A DNA stretch of 64,000 nucleotides, taken from NCBI GenBank assembly GCA_020310875.1, contig CM035428.1, forward strand, positions 102,302,661 to 102,366,660, given 5' to 3'. Positions 12,189 to 22,999 of this stretch are shown here, in pieces. This stretch comes from Ceratopteris richardii. Lineage: Eukaryota > Streptophyta > Polypodiopsida > Polypodiales > Pteridaceae. Numbering within the stretch: the stretch's first letter is position 1; every line of letters starts with the position of its first letter. Below the pieces are notes generated by a model. It was not told where the DNA came from, did not search any database, and saw only the letters and a program-made list of their open reading frames with translations. The translations under genes and the position numbers were made by a program.

Positions 12189-12758
12189 CTAAGGGATCCA
12201 GTCTGGGATTAGTACCCTTGTTAGTACCGATTTCCCTCTAGGTGTCCTGGGCTCTTCTCCTAATGGTTCTTTTCCTTGGGTTTTCACTTCTGTATCTAAT
12301 TGAACTACACCGAACCCATTGGTATGATTTGGTTGAGTACTTTTGATGTACATGGTTCCTTCTTTGTCTATGTATGCATCTCTCTCGAATTTCACCACTA
12401 GATGTTCCAATCCAATGGGTTGGTTAGGATTGTGCAATTGCACCACTAGTCTTTGCAAACCATCCTCATAGATGCGAGCACCTAAGTGGTTGGTTCGGAC
12501 ATATTCTAATTGAGCTCTATAGGGTCCTTTGGGTCTTTCCAAATATGCTATGTTTAACCCTCCTTCTGGTCTTTCTATGCTAAAGGCCATTTCTAATTCA
12601 CTGGTATCTGAGCCCAAGCCGTAAGGGTAGCTATTCAATTGTTGAGCCCACGAACGTGCACTAATCCCTACACTTGCTTGTGATGATCTAAGGCTTCGTC
12701 GCTCTGATGTACCTATATGCTTGCCCGATCTAAGGTTCATGAATTTACTTCTTGGCAC
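12189..12758 (-). CDS. Gag-like ORF of an Athila/Tat-like element (189 aa, possibly partial)
   Basis: The 189-aa frame starts MPRSKFMNLRSGKHIG. The Leu-Arg-Ser-Gly-Lys element is often seen in gag regions of plant Ty3/gypsy elements. The rest is mixed-charge, with no catalytic motif or membrane segment. It lies downstream, on the minus strand, of a tRNA-Asp-like primer site (13769-13785) and leader, which is where gag should be. Its 3' side stops at 12189, close to where unrelated plus-strand DNA begins, so it may once have joined the zinc-knuckle block below 9864. A pararetrovirus-type movement protein was considered, but no diagnostic residues were seen. The frame could be a relic that stayed open by chance. 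Confidence 0.45.
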   Translation of the reverse strand: MPRSKFMNLRSGKHIGTSERRSLRSSQASVGISARSWAQQLNSYPYGLGSDTSELEMAFSIERPEGGLNIAYLERPKGPYRAQLEYVRTNHLGARIYEDGLQRLVVQLHNPNQPIGLEHLVVKFERDAYIDKEGTMYIKSTQPNHTNGFGVVQLDTEVKTQGKEPLGEEPRTPRGKSVLTRVLIPDWIP

Positions 12759-13489
12759 TCTCTGATCGTCGTCAATGTCTCTTTGTTCTTTATTGTTTGT
12801 TTCTTTTTAAATTCCTATAAATTCTTGTCTTGTCTCAATGTTTACGTTAGGAGTCAACTTTTTGTTGTACTTTTGAGTTCTCGTTTTGTCATACTTAAAT
12901 TCTTTCATTTAGGTTTTTGTATCGCACACTTTTATCTTAGTCTTGGACTTGAAAAAGTAATTCTCTTGGACTTGATGCCAACCTAGAGTCAGCTTCTTTG
13001 ATTGCCCTGATGCCCAAGAAGTCGCATTTCCCAGGCCTTGCGTTCTTCAATGCCTTGCCTTGATTGCCTTTGATAGCCCTTGCTAGACCTGTAAAAATCC
13101 AATGTTTAGACCAATTCTTAACTTAATGATCAAGCACTTTGATATCTACACCTTTGAGGGTCCTCTCTCCTTTGGTCAAAATTTGTCCAATACCCCCTTT
13201 CTTTGCTAGTCCCACAAATGGGTCAACTTCAATCTATCTTTTCTAAATATCAATGCATTCTTCTTGAGTAGTACTCGTAAAGAGCTTTCTAATAAGCTAT
13301 CAAGCTCAAAAAATGGACTTCAAACAAAAAAGATAGGAACGTTCAAGCCCTCGGGGGTGGAAAGTGACAAACAAGTTTTTCTTCAAATATGAGCTAAGGG
13401 GTCTCCAATGAGCTTAGTCACCCAAAATTTCTCTCAAAATAGCCTCAAAATTGCCAAACCCTAATTTTTTCATTTTGGGTGGACAATCG
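12759..13489 (-). other. Leader of the Athila-like element, homologous to 48876-49044
   Basis: No ORF is expected in this 5' leader. About 13225-13420 can be aligned with 48876-49044: a shared block reads GTCCCACA..GGGTCAACTTCAA, then GAGCTTTC(T/C)AAT. This shows that two copies of one family are present. T-rich tracts fill 12770-12960. Confidence 0.5.
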
Positions 13490-13672
13490 CAATGGTCTAA
13501 GATAATCGCAATGGTCTAGGACCGTCGTGATGGCTCAGGTGAACCGTCTCGATGGTCCGATCGTGCAAGGCATCGTGATGGTCTAAGATGAAGCGTCACG
13601 ATGGTCTAAGATGAAACGTTGCGATGGTCTAACTTGCGAGCAATCACGATGGCATGAGCCCGTCGTGATGGT
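13490..13672. repeat. Degenerate ~22-bp array with CACGATGG/GTGATGG core
   Basis: About nine units carry a core of the type CGxxATGGTCTAAG, with start-to-start spacings of about 19-26 bp and variable spacers. Cores alternate between C(A/G)CGATGG and CGTGATGG. On the minus strand the core reads CCATCGTG. The array lies just inside the primer site, in the element leader. Confidence 0.75.
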
Positions 13673-13768
13673 CAAAAAAATTAAAAACAACAACAAAAAC
13701 TGAAATTTTAAACTTCCAATGCCACTTCTTGCTATACTCTTACCATCACACATTCGTCCTAGACTCGA

Positions 13769-13785
13769 TCCCCGACAATGGTGCC
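13769..13785 (-). promoter_or_regulatory. tRNA-Asp-like primer-binding site
   Basis: On the minus strand this reads TGGCACCATTGTCGGGGAT. It closely matches the TGGCGCCGTTGCCGGGGA primer site of Athila/Tat-type Ty3/gypsy elements, with three or four transitions. The bases before it (ACACCAAATT) are typical of the LTR end in that group. Confidence 0.75.
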
Positions 13786-14420
13786 AAATTTGGTGTTGCT
13801 CTAGCACAATGGTAGGTACCACATTAAGAAGCGTCACCTCCTTAATGTCAATCCACGGAAGAGATAGGAGTGATATGAAGATTGTGAACGCAAGATGTAG
13901 TGAGAGTGAAGGTGAGAAGCATAGAGATGCACACACACATGTAAGAGACAAGCAAGACACAATGGAATATAGGAAAAATACACTCTATTACTCAAGATCT
14001 CAATTACAAGCTCAAAATAGCTCTAAGCACACTAGCCAACCTAAAAAATGAGCTTTATAGCTCTCTTTATAGTTTTTTTACTAGTTTTGATTGGTTTCAC
14101 ATCTAGTGACCGGCATAGTTAAAAAATAGGTTCTAGGTGCTATTTGAAGGTCTAAACGAGGTCTAAAAATAACCAAAATTTATAGTCTCATTCTACCTAA
14201 GCTCCTCAAGCTCAAGGACTCCTTGGCTTGCACAAAATGGAGCTACTAATTACAAAAGTGGTTTTTCTATGTTACATATGGTACAAGAGTCATGAAAATC
14301 ATTGTTAAACTATTATAAAGCATATTTCTTTTGAAAAAATAATCTGCTTGGCTCCCCACTACTTCATTGTAATGCTCCTTCACATACTTCCTCGTCGTCT
14401 GTGCCTCTCACTACTGCCAA
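13786..14420 (-). mobile_element. Athila-like LTR, partial (copy 1)
   Basis: Lying just upstream of the primer site on the minus strand, this region is homologous over its length to 50014-50648, which has the same primer-site context. A shared TATA-like element sits at 14063-14080. The far (U3) end of the LTR could not be placed: the other copy is interrupted at 50649, so only about 630 bp can be compared. No coding potential is expected. Confidence 0.65.
14063..14080 (-). promoter_or_regulatory. TATA-like element in Athila-like LTR
   Basis: The minus strand reads ACTATAAAGAGAGCTATAAAG. The homologous LTR has ACTATAAAAAGAGCT at 50290-50306. Conservation of position and sequence in both copies supports a promoter TATA box about 280 bp upstream of the primer site. 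Confidence 0.55.
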
Positions 14421-16844
14421 TAGACATCCTGGACCACCCCAAATGCCTAATTCCCAAAAGAGGACCCAATGCATGTGCAAGAACACACGTACACAGAAAG
14501 CCAAGATGTTTGTCAAGAAATCATTTTGAACTACTTTCATAAGAAGATTACAATGGGATGGAAAAGAGAGCTTGGCTGAGGTGGTGGCATCCATGTGCAC
14601 TACCCTTATAGTTGTGCACAATTTTGTGTTGCCGAGAAAAGCTCCTAGGCCCTGAAATGGGTTGGTTAAAAAAATAGAGGCTATGAAAACCCCCCCACCA
14701 TAGGATATATTTTTATCCTATGGTGTGGAATTTTTTTTGTTTCTCTTTGGCTAAATACTTTTAGCTCTGGATTGCACCTCAGATGGCCAAAGTTTTCAAA
14801 TTTGGGATCAATTTCATGTTTTTTTATGCTCCTAGACTCATTTTTGCATTAGCTTCATCAAAATCAATCACTTTTGTAATATTTTGATCAAAAGTCATTT
14901 GTTTTGTACACATTTATCATTTTGATCCCACACATGGTCCACTTGGTCTATTCCCTCCTTATTTTCTCACATGTTTCACATGGATCATCTCTATCTTCCA
15001 TGTTTTGGCATTTTTTTCACTATCATCAGTCCCAAATCATACTCCTTGCCCCTCTATTTATACCTCAACCCAACCCTAATCCTTCCCCTGTGCCCTATCC
15101 TTGTTAGCCCTTAAACCCTTGCTAACATTTCCTTCCTACCCTCCATTGTCTAGCTTCTTCTTCAATGTCTGGTGTCAAGTTTTGATTATTACCTTGTGGT
15201 TGTTGTTTCTTTCTCTTGGTGGACTTGGTGGATTTCTCATATGTCATTTTGAAGGTTTTACACAAAAGGTGTCGCAATGACACATTTATGGTGGGTAATT
15301 TTTGAGCTGGTGAAAAGGTTAAAGTTTTCAATTGTGGAGCTGGTCAAAGGTCAAAGTGATGACTTTGCAAGTGAATGCACAGGTGGTGCAAAAGTGTAAA
15401 GTGGTGCACAAGTGGTCGAGATCAAGGGTGCACAGGTAGTGCACAAATAGTTTGTTCACAATGGTTTTATAGGAAAAGTTGAATGCAGGTTGTAGAATGG
15501 TCTTTCTGAAAGGTTTTCAAGGTTATTAAGTGTTTTGGAAGGCTCATGTGAACCCTCCCTTATGCACACATTTTGAAGAATTGAAGGTCAAAAGTGGAAG
15601 CCATATGAAGAGAAAGCTTTATGCAAACATTTATGTGTGGCTCCCCCATTTAAAATTTTGTTTCTCCTAAACTCACTACAAGGAAAAATAGGTAATCATT
15701 GGCTTTACACATTAAGTGATTCTTGGGACATCAAAGTGAGCACCAAGATACACTAATAGTTGAAGCCAGATATTGACACACACAAGGAAATTAATAGAAG
15801 TTCTTTGGGGAAAGTTACACTAAGAACTAAGAAAGAGCAAGAGGAGCAAAAGACTTGACTAGTGAGTACATAGAGAGCAAGTAAGAGAGCACCTAAGGTG
15901 AAACCACTACCATTAAGGAAGTGTTGCACATCCACAACAAAGATTGATCCTTCCTTCACCCTTATTGGAAGCTTGAGTGCAAGGTGTGCACAAGGGCAAG
16001 CTATTGGACAAGGTGGAGGACTGACATTGAGGAGGTTGACTCGCACAAGAATTTGTGGTATTTTTGTATACTTGTCTGTGCTCTTTGGCTTATGCACTAT
16101 GCACAAGCAATACTTTTGTCTCATTTTAGACAGGGATATTGTAGTTTTTATTGTTACTAAAGACACAAGGGCTTCCAACACATTTGTATGTCTTCTTCTT
16201 CTCCATTCTTCCCCTACAAACACTCAAGTCCCTTTCAACTAAAGAATACCCCAACACTAGGTAAGTCTTCCACTTGCATCACAAAAGAGACCCCAACATC
16301 TGGCTGTCTCCTAGTTAAGAAAACCTCACCATGATTGTCATTAGCAATGTCAAAGGCTTTATGCAAAGAGATAACCGCGATATCAATGACTACATGGAGG
16401 TACAAAAGTAGTGTCCACATAAACATGCATAGTGTGTATGTGCTCAATATATGTAGTAAAATGATAATAAAAGGCTGAATTCATAGCCAAAAAAGTAGCC
16501 AACAACACCAACTATCTATCAACTTTGTTCTTGAGGCTCAAAAAACATCCATAAACTTGTGGTGGTTTCTTCTACCAGAATTGAAAACCTTTCAAGAAAT
16601 CTATAGATTTACTACGGTGGTTGAAAACATAAACCCATATATGATATTCATTGTTGGATAAGTACAAAGAACACTCTTCTTGATGTTCTTGAACTTGTGA
16701 AAAGAGAACTATGCGTGAAAGTACTCCAAAATGTCTCCAAAAATCACCCCAATAATACTTCAAAATAGGTTTTGAAAGCAAAGAATGAAGCTTTGAGGCC
16801 CAAAATATGTTTTAGTCTTTCCCCTTCATGAAGTACCACAAGAG
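14421..16844. other. Unassigned repeat-like DNA
   Basis: No protein family was recognised. A 12-bp-stem hairpin lies at 14696-14725. An AT-rich stretch followed by a TATA-like CTATTTATACC at about 15053-15063 could belong to an LTR promoter. Overlapping opposite-strand frames (minus 15753-16223, 156 aa; plus 15898-16242, 114 aa) have no known motif, and neither can be preferred. The region may be more of the Athila-like LTR or another element. Confidence 0.35.
14696..14725. repeat. Perfect 12-bp inverted repeat (hairpin)
   Basis: CACCATAGGATA (14696-14707) and its exact complement TATCCTATGGTG (14714-14725) are separated by a 6-base loop, TATTTT. A run of C lies immediately to the left. It could be a strong stem in RNA or a small palindromic insertion; the function is unknown. 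Confidence 0.85.
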
Positions 16845-16923
16845 TGTAGCTTAATGGCAAGAGATTTTTGGTTAAGAGAGCTTTAGGGGGAACAAACTAG
16901 GGTGGGTGACCTCCCAAGAAGTA
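16845..16923 (+). repeat. 5S rRNA-like relic with tRNA-like A box
   Basis: Positions 16871-16923 follow the 3' half of plant 5S rRNA: GTTAAG..GCTT, then ACTAGG(G)TGGGTGACCTCC and AAGTxCC, at the correct spacing. This covers the internal control region (box C). Just upstream, GTGTAGCTTAATGGCAAGAG resembles a tRNA A box. The first half of 5S rRNA is not recognisable. It could be a 5S-derived SINE, a decayed Cassandra-type TRIM (whose LTRs carry 5S sequence) or a 5S pseudogene. Confidence 0.55.
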
Positions 16924-17080
16924 CCAAAAACCTCCATCTTGCTTGATCGTTGAGGTCCTCCCTCACACAATGCCAATGGCACCAATGGTTAATTTGTTGA
17001 GTCGAATGACAAGGTTTTCCAAGGTCTATGCTTTGGTTTACACCTTAGTCATAATCCTTCGATAAAGCCTTGGGTGGTGT
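16924..17080. other. Left flank of element A
   Basis: No gene seen. The five bases before the LTR (GGTGT, 17076-17080) resemble those after the 3' LTR (GGTGG, 23000-23004), an imperfect target-site duplication. Confidence 0.4.
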
Positions 17081-18129
17081 TGGTGCATTTTACCCAAGCC
17101 TACATGCTTGATATGCTTGATATTATGATAATTTGTAAGTCACATGTGTAGTCATGTGAACACCTCTTGTAAAAGAGTACATTTTATCTCTTGTAATTGA
17201 AAAAAGAAAAAGGAAAAGGATGGCTTACCTCATCCATGATGTAAAAGCAAAGTCGTGGCTCTAACTACTTAAAACCATGAATTTTTGAGCTGAGGGAATA
17301 TCTCTTAACTTTGGAGATCACTTTTAGGTGGAGCCATTCGAATTCAAATTCAAAACTCCCTCCAAGAATAGCTATAAAAAGAGCAAGAAGGAAGAGGCCA
17401 TTAGCAAGCCTTGTACGTGACCACTTCATGTCATTTTGTAGAGATTGAAGAGCTTACTCCATAGCTCTATCATTCTACTCTGATTATGCAAATATTCATT
17501 GCCAATGTGGTTTCATTTATCATTATCTACTTATCTGTTTTGTTCTCTGTTATACTCACTCAAAGCAGTAACTTCTCATAACTCAAACTATACTCATCTA
17601 TTTTCAGTGTTTTAATGTGCAATCGATAGCTCTTAAAGTCTACTTTCTGCATATACATTTTCATGGTCATTGGATTTGTAGACTGGGAGAAATCTCTACT
17701 TTACTCCGCATTGGTCTATCTCTATAGAGCCTCGAGAATGGCGGGCATGTTCCAGATTTTGTAAAAAGTTGTTCTCAGTCCTCAGTTCATCATTTGAAGT
17801 GTTTTAACTTGGATTAGCAATCTTGCTAAGTCTATTTGCTATGCCCAAAAGTAACTTATCTAATTCCTATCAGGTTGAGAGCATTGTTCAGTTTTTCTAG
17901 CAAGTGTATGTCCAAAAATAGCAAGTTTTGGGATCTAGTCATTTTGCAACTAATCTGTCTTGACTTAAACTTTTGGGATACATGTTCCAAATTACTTGGC
18001 TGATATTTTGGTGCATTTAGGAAGCTCAAAGGGTCCACTAATCAACTATGAAGTCTCAGTTGGCTCGCGTGAAGCCGGTTGTAGCAGCACCAACTCATCT
18101 TTGGATTGCATCCACCATCTCTCTTCACA
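17081..18129 (+). repeat. 5' LTR of element A
   Basis: 1049 bp, directly followed by the primer site. The TATA-like GCTATAAAAAG lies at 17371-17381. Confidence 0.9.
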
Positions 18130-18130
18130 G

Positions 18131-18142
18131 TGGTATCAGAGC
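18131..18142 (+). promoter_or_regulatory. Initiator tRNA-Met primer-binding site of element A
   Basis: TGGTATCAGAGC, the canonical plant copia primer site, one base after the 5' LTR. Confidence 0.95.
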
Positions 18143-18155
18143 ATAGTCAAGCAAC

Positions 18156-19196
18156 ATGGGAGATGGATTTCCATGAACAATTGAGAAATTGGATCAAAAA
18201 AACTACTCGGCATGGTCTCTAAGGATGGAGGCTTACCTTTAAGGGAGGAATCTATATGGATTCATATCCAGAGATGAAGCAGTGCCAACCATGAGGAACA
18301 AAGGGCAACCATCACATGAAGAAGTTGAAGGACTTTCAAATTGGTGTTCGAAGGATGCACTTGCAAGGTCCTATATTCTAAACTCAATCTCTTATTTTCT
18401 TTTACCTCATGTCAAGGGATGCAAGACATCAAGAGAGACGTGGAATGCACTTTCTTCTTTCTTCTCCTCCAACACTCGAACAAGGAAGAACCAATTGTGG
18501 ATGGAGTTCACAACAATGAAGAAAATCCCGAAGCAAAGTGTGACTGCTTATGTCACAAAGATGAAGGAGATTTCGGAACAACTTGGAAGCATTGAAGAGG
18601 TAATTGAAGATGAGCAAATCATTAGAAAAATCATAAATGGAATCAAAGCAGATGACAAGTGGGAGTCATTCACAACAACCATGGATTTATACATGGATAT
18701 GCATGTACCCGACCTCAACACACTCATGGGCCAACTCTTCACTCATGAAGCAAAGATTAGCAAAGGTGGTGAGTCCTCAAGAGGTAATCAAACTTTTGCC
18801 TTATATTTTGATAAAGCTAAGGTCAAGGACAAGTCAAAGAATAGGAAGAATGAAGATGAAGGTAGCTCTTTCCAAGAAAACTTTGCAGGTAGAGGAAGAG
18901 CTAGAGGAAGAGGCAGAGGTGGAAAGCAAGGCAGGGGGAGATTCCAATGATCTCAACCTTGCAATATATGTGGCTTATCTAATCATACTCCTCAAGAATG
19001 TTTCAAGAACCCAAGGAACTCAAGAGGAAGAGGATTCAATAGAGGTGGCTATGGATCAAATAGAGGTAGATACAATGGAGGCTACAACAACAACTACTAC
19101 AACAACAATTACAACAACACCAACTATCAAAGTGGCCATAGAGGAAGAAGAGATTACAATAACTATGCAGAGGACCAAAGTCAAGAAGATTCATTA
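18156..19196 (+). pseudogene. Element A gag polyprotein, interrupted
   Basis: Gag packages the element RNA. Translation would start at the ATG at 18156, but TGA near 18174 and TAA near 18231 interrupt the first 30 codons. The frame is then open to the TGA at 18948-18950. It contains a typical copia gag helical region (Leu-Asp-Gln-Lys-Asn-Tyr-Ser-Ala-Trp near the start; Trp-Asn-Ala-Leu and Lys-x-Lys-Glu-Ile further on) and an Arg/Gly-rich tail. After the third stop the zinc knuckle CNICGLSNHTPQEC follows in the same frame at about 18960-19001, then an Asn/Tyr/Gly-rich linker. Three stops mean it cannot be made as one protein. Confidence 0.88.
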
Positions 19197-21893
19197 TTGA
19201 TTATGAATCTATCAATGAAGAAGGGTAAGGATGATGATCACATATTTTACATTGATTCCGGATGCTCAAACCACGTAGGAGGAAATGTGGCTTTACTTTC
19301 TGATTTGGAAGATCCACATAACAAGCATGAAGTGTAGAGAGGAGATGATACAAAGCACTCAGTGGAGAAGATAGGTAATGTGAAGACATCAGATGGGAAT
19401 ATGAACCTCTTAAGCAAAGTCTTGTATGTCCCTACAATTACCAAAAATTTAATAACTGTTGGACAGATTGTTGAAAAAGGATTGCAGGTTAGATTCAACC
19501 GATTTGGAGCATATGTTGAAGACCCAAGGCAAGGCTTTAGAAGGATTGCCAAAGGAGAAAAGACTGGAAGGCTTTTCACTTTTGAAGTGGAAGATACAAA
19601 GAACATAGCTTTGTTTAGCTATGGATCTCAAACTCTAACAGAGTTGGAGATATGGCACAAAAGGCTTGCTCACATTGGTGAGAGGACACTCAAACAAATT
19701 TGCAGGGACCAATGTGTACTTCATTTGCCTAATATCACAAGGCAACACATGATTTATAACTATGAAGCTTGTCAACTGGGCAAGGCTCATAGACAACCTT
19801 TCAATAAGAAAGGATATATGTATCAAAATCCTTTGGATCTAGTGCACACGGATGTGTGGGATCCAAGTAAGGAGCCATCTATATCACGCTCAAGATATTA
19901 TGTGTCTTTCATAGATGATTGTAGCAAGTGGACCATTCTGTTTTTCATGAAGCACAAGGATGAAGTGTCTAATTGTTTTAAGAAGTATATTGCTCTTGTT
20001 GAAAACCAAACAGGTAGGACTTTGAAAAGACTCAGATCAGATGGTGGAGGAGAATACCTCTCTTCTAAATTTGATGCCTTCTTGCATGAAAGAGGCATTA
20101 AAAGGGAAGTCACTACAAGGTATACACCCGAAATCAATGGTGTAGCAGAGAGGAGAAATAGATCTATTGGTCCATGCTCAACGAAAAGGGATTGTCAAAC
20201 TACCTATGGGCAGAGGTTGTGTCTATAGCCACATATCTCATAAATAGACTTCCATCTAAGTCACTAGATGGAACCACTCCATATGAAGTGTGGAATGGAA
20301 GAAGACCTAGTCTAGAGCATTGTAAAATCTTTGGATGCTTAGCCTATGCTCACATTCCTTCTCAAGTAAGAGGGAAATTGGATCCCAAGGCAGAGAAGTG
20401 TGTATTCATTGGTTATGACCAAAAAAAAAAGGATATAGATTGTATAATCCAACCAATAAAGGATTTTCTGTGAGTAGAGATGTAATTTTTTATGAAAACA
20501 AATCATGGTTTGATGATCACAGGAAAGTGAAGCTGCCTTATGACTTGGATGAAGATTTTCCATCACTTCAACCAAAGGAGCCAAAGCAGATTGAAGAAAG
20601 TGATTTGGAGATTGACCTAGAAGACTTGGAAAGACTAAAGCTATGGAAGAACAAAGGTAAAGCAAAGATGCAGGATGCTACATATGGACCTGAGAGCTCA
20701 CATCAACCACTTAGAAGGTCTTCAAGGGAGAAGAAGAAACCAGAGAGGTTTGGCTATGATACTTCTTTGGTCACCAAGCACTCAATCTACATTGCAAAGG
20801 ATTCAACCAATGAAGAACCTACCACATTCGAAGAAGCACAAAGCAAGAAAGCTTGGAGAGATGCAATGGATGAAGAAATGGAAGCCCTGAAGGAAAACGA
20901 CACTTGGGAGATTGTACCTAACAAGCCATCTATGAAGGTAATTGGATCTCGATGGATATACAAAATCAAGAGGAATCCAGATGGAAGTATAAATAGACAC
21001 AAAGCAAGGTTAGTTGCTAAAGGCTTTGCTCAAACCCATGGTATTGATTATGAGGAGACTTTCTCTCCTCTTGCAAAAATGCCTACAATTTGGGTTCTCA
21101 TTAGTCTTGCTGCATCTAGAAATTGGAAGCTCTATCAACTTGATGTAAAGAATACTTTCTTGAATGGATGGATTTCTGAGGAAGTGTATATGGCACAACC
21201 AAAGAGCCAATTGAAGACATCACAAGCTATCAAAGCTTGGTTGGAAGTTTGAACTATGCAACACACCCAAGGGTGGATATATGCTATAGTGTTAGCATAT
21301 TGAGTCAGTTTATGCATAAGCCGAGAAGACCACATATAAAAGTGGCCAAGAGAGTCCTCAAGTACCTAAAGGGTACCATGAATGAAGGTCTGTTTTATTT
21401 GTTTACTTCAGATATTGAGCAAAAGTTCTACTCAGATGCAGATTGGGTTGGATCTAGAGATGATAGAAGAAGCACATCTGGGTATATATCATTTGCAGGT
21501 TCAAAAATCATTTCTTGGTCATCAAAGAAGCAACCAACCATGGCATTATCTTCTACTGAAGCCGAATATAGAGGTTTGGCTAATGCAACTCAAGAAATCA
21601 TGTGGTTAAAGTCTTTGTACATAGATCTTGGACTTCATTCTTCAACACCTCACATTTTTGGTGACAACACAAGCTCACTATATCTTGCAGCTAATCCGGT
21701 ATACCATGATAGAACCAAGCATATTGAAGTCCACTACCATTATTTAAGGGAGAAGCTAATGAGCAAGGATATTCAACTATCCTATGTCTCTACAGATATG
21801 CAATGTGCAGACATGTTGACTAAAGCTCTTGATGGTACAAAGTTAAGTAGATTCAAGTTGATGATTGGCTTGCACGAAATCAAGGACAATTGA
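19197..21893 (+). pseudogene. Element A pol: protease, integrase, truncated RT, RNase H
   Basis: The protease active site is Tyr-Ile-Asp-Ser-Gly-Cys (codons for DSG at 19254-19262); a stop follows near 19336. Integrase has a WHKRLAHIG zinc-binding start, but the first Cys of the CxxC pair is replaced (Asn-Tyr-Glu-Ala-Cys). Catalytic residues are visible in HTDVWDP, FIDDCSKW and the DGGGEYLSS block. One frameshift falls near 20165-20175 and another in a poly-A run at about 20420-20430. RT begins normally (Trp-Ile-Tyr-Lys-Ile-Lys..RLVAKGFAQ) but stops at Glu-Glu-Val-Tyr-Met-Ala-Gln-Pro. The segment with the Tyr-Val-Asp-Asp motif is deleted. RNase H (21237-21893) is complete, with FYSDADW, SSTEAEYRG and DNTSS. 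It ends just before the 3' LTR. Confidence 0.92.
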
Positions 21894-21924
21894 AGACTTA
21901 TTTGGAGGCCAAGCATGTTAGGCT

Positions 21925-22999
21925 TGGTGCATTTTACCCAAGCCTACATGCTTGATATGCTTGATATTATGATCATTTGTAAGTCACATGTCTAGTCATG
22001 TGAACACCTCCTGTAAAAGAGTACATTTTATCTCTTGTAATTGAAATAAGAAAAAGGAAAAGGATGGCTTACCTCATCCATGATGTTAAAGCAAAGTCGT
22101 GGCTCTAACTACCTAAAACCACGAATTTTTGAACTGAGGGAGTATCTCCTAACTTTGGGGATCAGTTTTAGGTGGAGCCATTCGAATTCGAATTCAAAAC
22201 TCCCTCCAAGAATAGCTATAAAAAGAGCAAGAAGGAAGAGGCAATTAGCAAGCTTTGTACATGACCACTTCATGTCATTTTGTAGAGATTGAAGAGCTTA
22301 CTCCATAGCTCTATCATTTTACTTCCATTGTGCAAATATTCATTGCCAATGTGGTTGTAATCATATGTGAATCTATACATCTATCATTATCTACTTCTCT
22401 GTTTTGTTCTCTGCTATACTCACTCAAAGTCGTAACTTCAGAAGCTCATAACTCAAATTGTACTCATCTACTTTCAGTGTTTTAACGTGCTTTGGATAGC
22501 TCTTTAAGTCTACATTCTGGATATATACTTTCATGGTCATTGGATTTGTATTATAGGAGAAATTGTTATTTTACTGTGCACTGGTCTATCTCTGCAGAGC
22601 CCCAAGAATGGCGGGCATGTTCCAAATTTTGTTAAAAGTTTTTCTCAATCCTCAGTTCATCATTTGAAGTTTTTTAACTTGGATTACCAAGCTTGCTATG
22701 TCTGTTTGCTATGCCCAATAGGAATTAATCTAATTCCTATCAGGTTGAGAGCACTACTCAGTTTTTCCAGCAGGTGTATGTCCAAAAATAGCAAGTTTTG
22801 GGAGCTAGTCATTTCACAACTAGTCTGTCTTGACTTAAACTTTTGGGATACATGTTTCAAAGTAATTGGCTGATATTTTTGTGGATTTAGGAAGCTCAAA
22901 GGGTTGAATAATCAACTCTGAAGTCTCAGTTGGCTGGTGTGAAGCCGGTTGTAGCAGCACCAACTCATATTTGGATTGCATCCCCCATCTCTCTTCACA
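21925..22999 (+). repeat. 3' LTR of element A
   Basis: 1075 bp. Same ends as the 5' LTR; the TATA-like element lies at 22214-22224. Confidence 0.9.

Larger units (their letters stand above)
17081..22999 (+). mobile_element. Ty1/copia element A, defective, with ~1.05 kb LTRs
   Basis: LTRs lie at 17081-18129 and 21925-22999, both running from TGGTGCATTTTACCC to CTCTTCACA. The initiator tRNA-Met primer site is at 18131-18142. Internal order is gag, protease, integrase, RT, RNase H, which is the copia order. The flanking pentamers are GGTGT and GGTGG, a probable but imperfect TSD. The LTRs are about 95% identical over their first 290 bp by eye, so this insertion is older than element B. Internal stops, two frameshifts and loss of the RT catalytic core make it non-autonomous. 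A TATA box (GCTATAAAAAGAGC) is present in both LTRs. Confidence 0.93.

Noticed and set aside
12189..12758. Pararetrovirus (caulimovirid-type) protein
   Set aside because: No movement-protein, coat-protein or RT signature nearby. The primer site on the same strand is of Athila/Tat type, so a gypsy gag-like ORF is preferred.
15753..16242. Overlapping 156-codon minus and 114-codon plus frames
   Set aside because: Mutually exclusive and without any recognised motif; both may be chance frames in repeat DNA.
16845..16862. tRNA gene suggested by an A-box-like sequence
   Set aside because: No B box at the right distance and no cloverleaf; treated as part of a 5S/tRNA-like relic.
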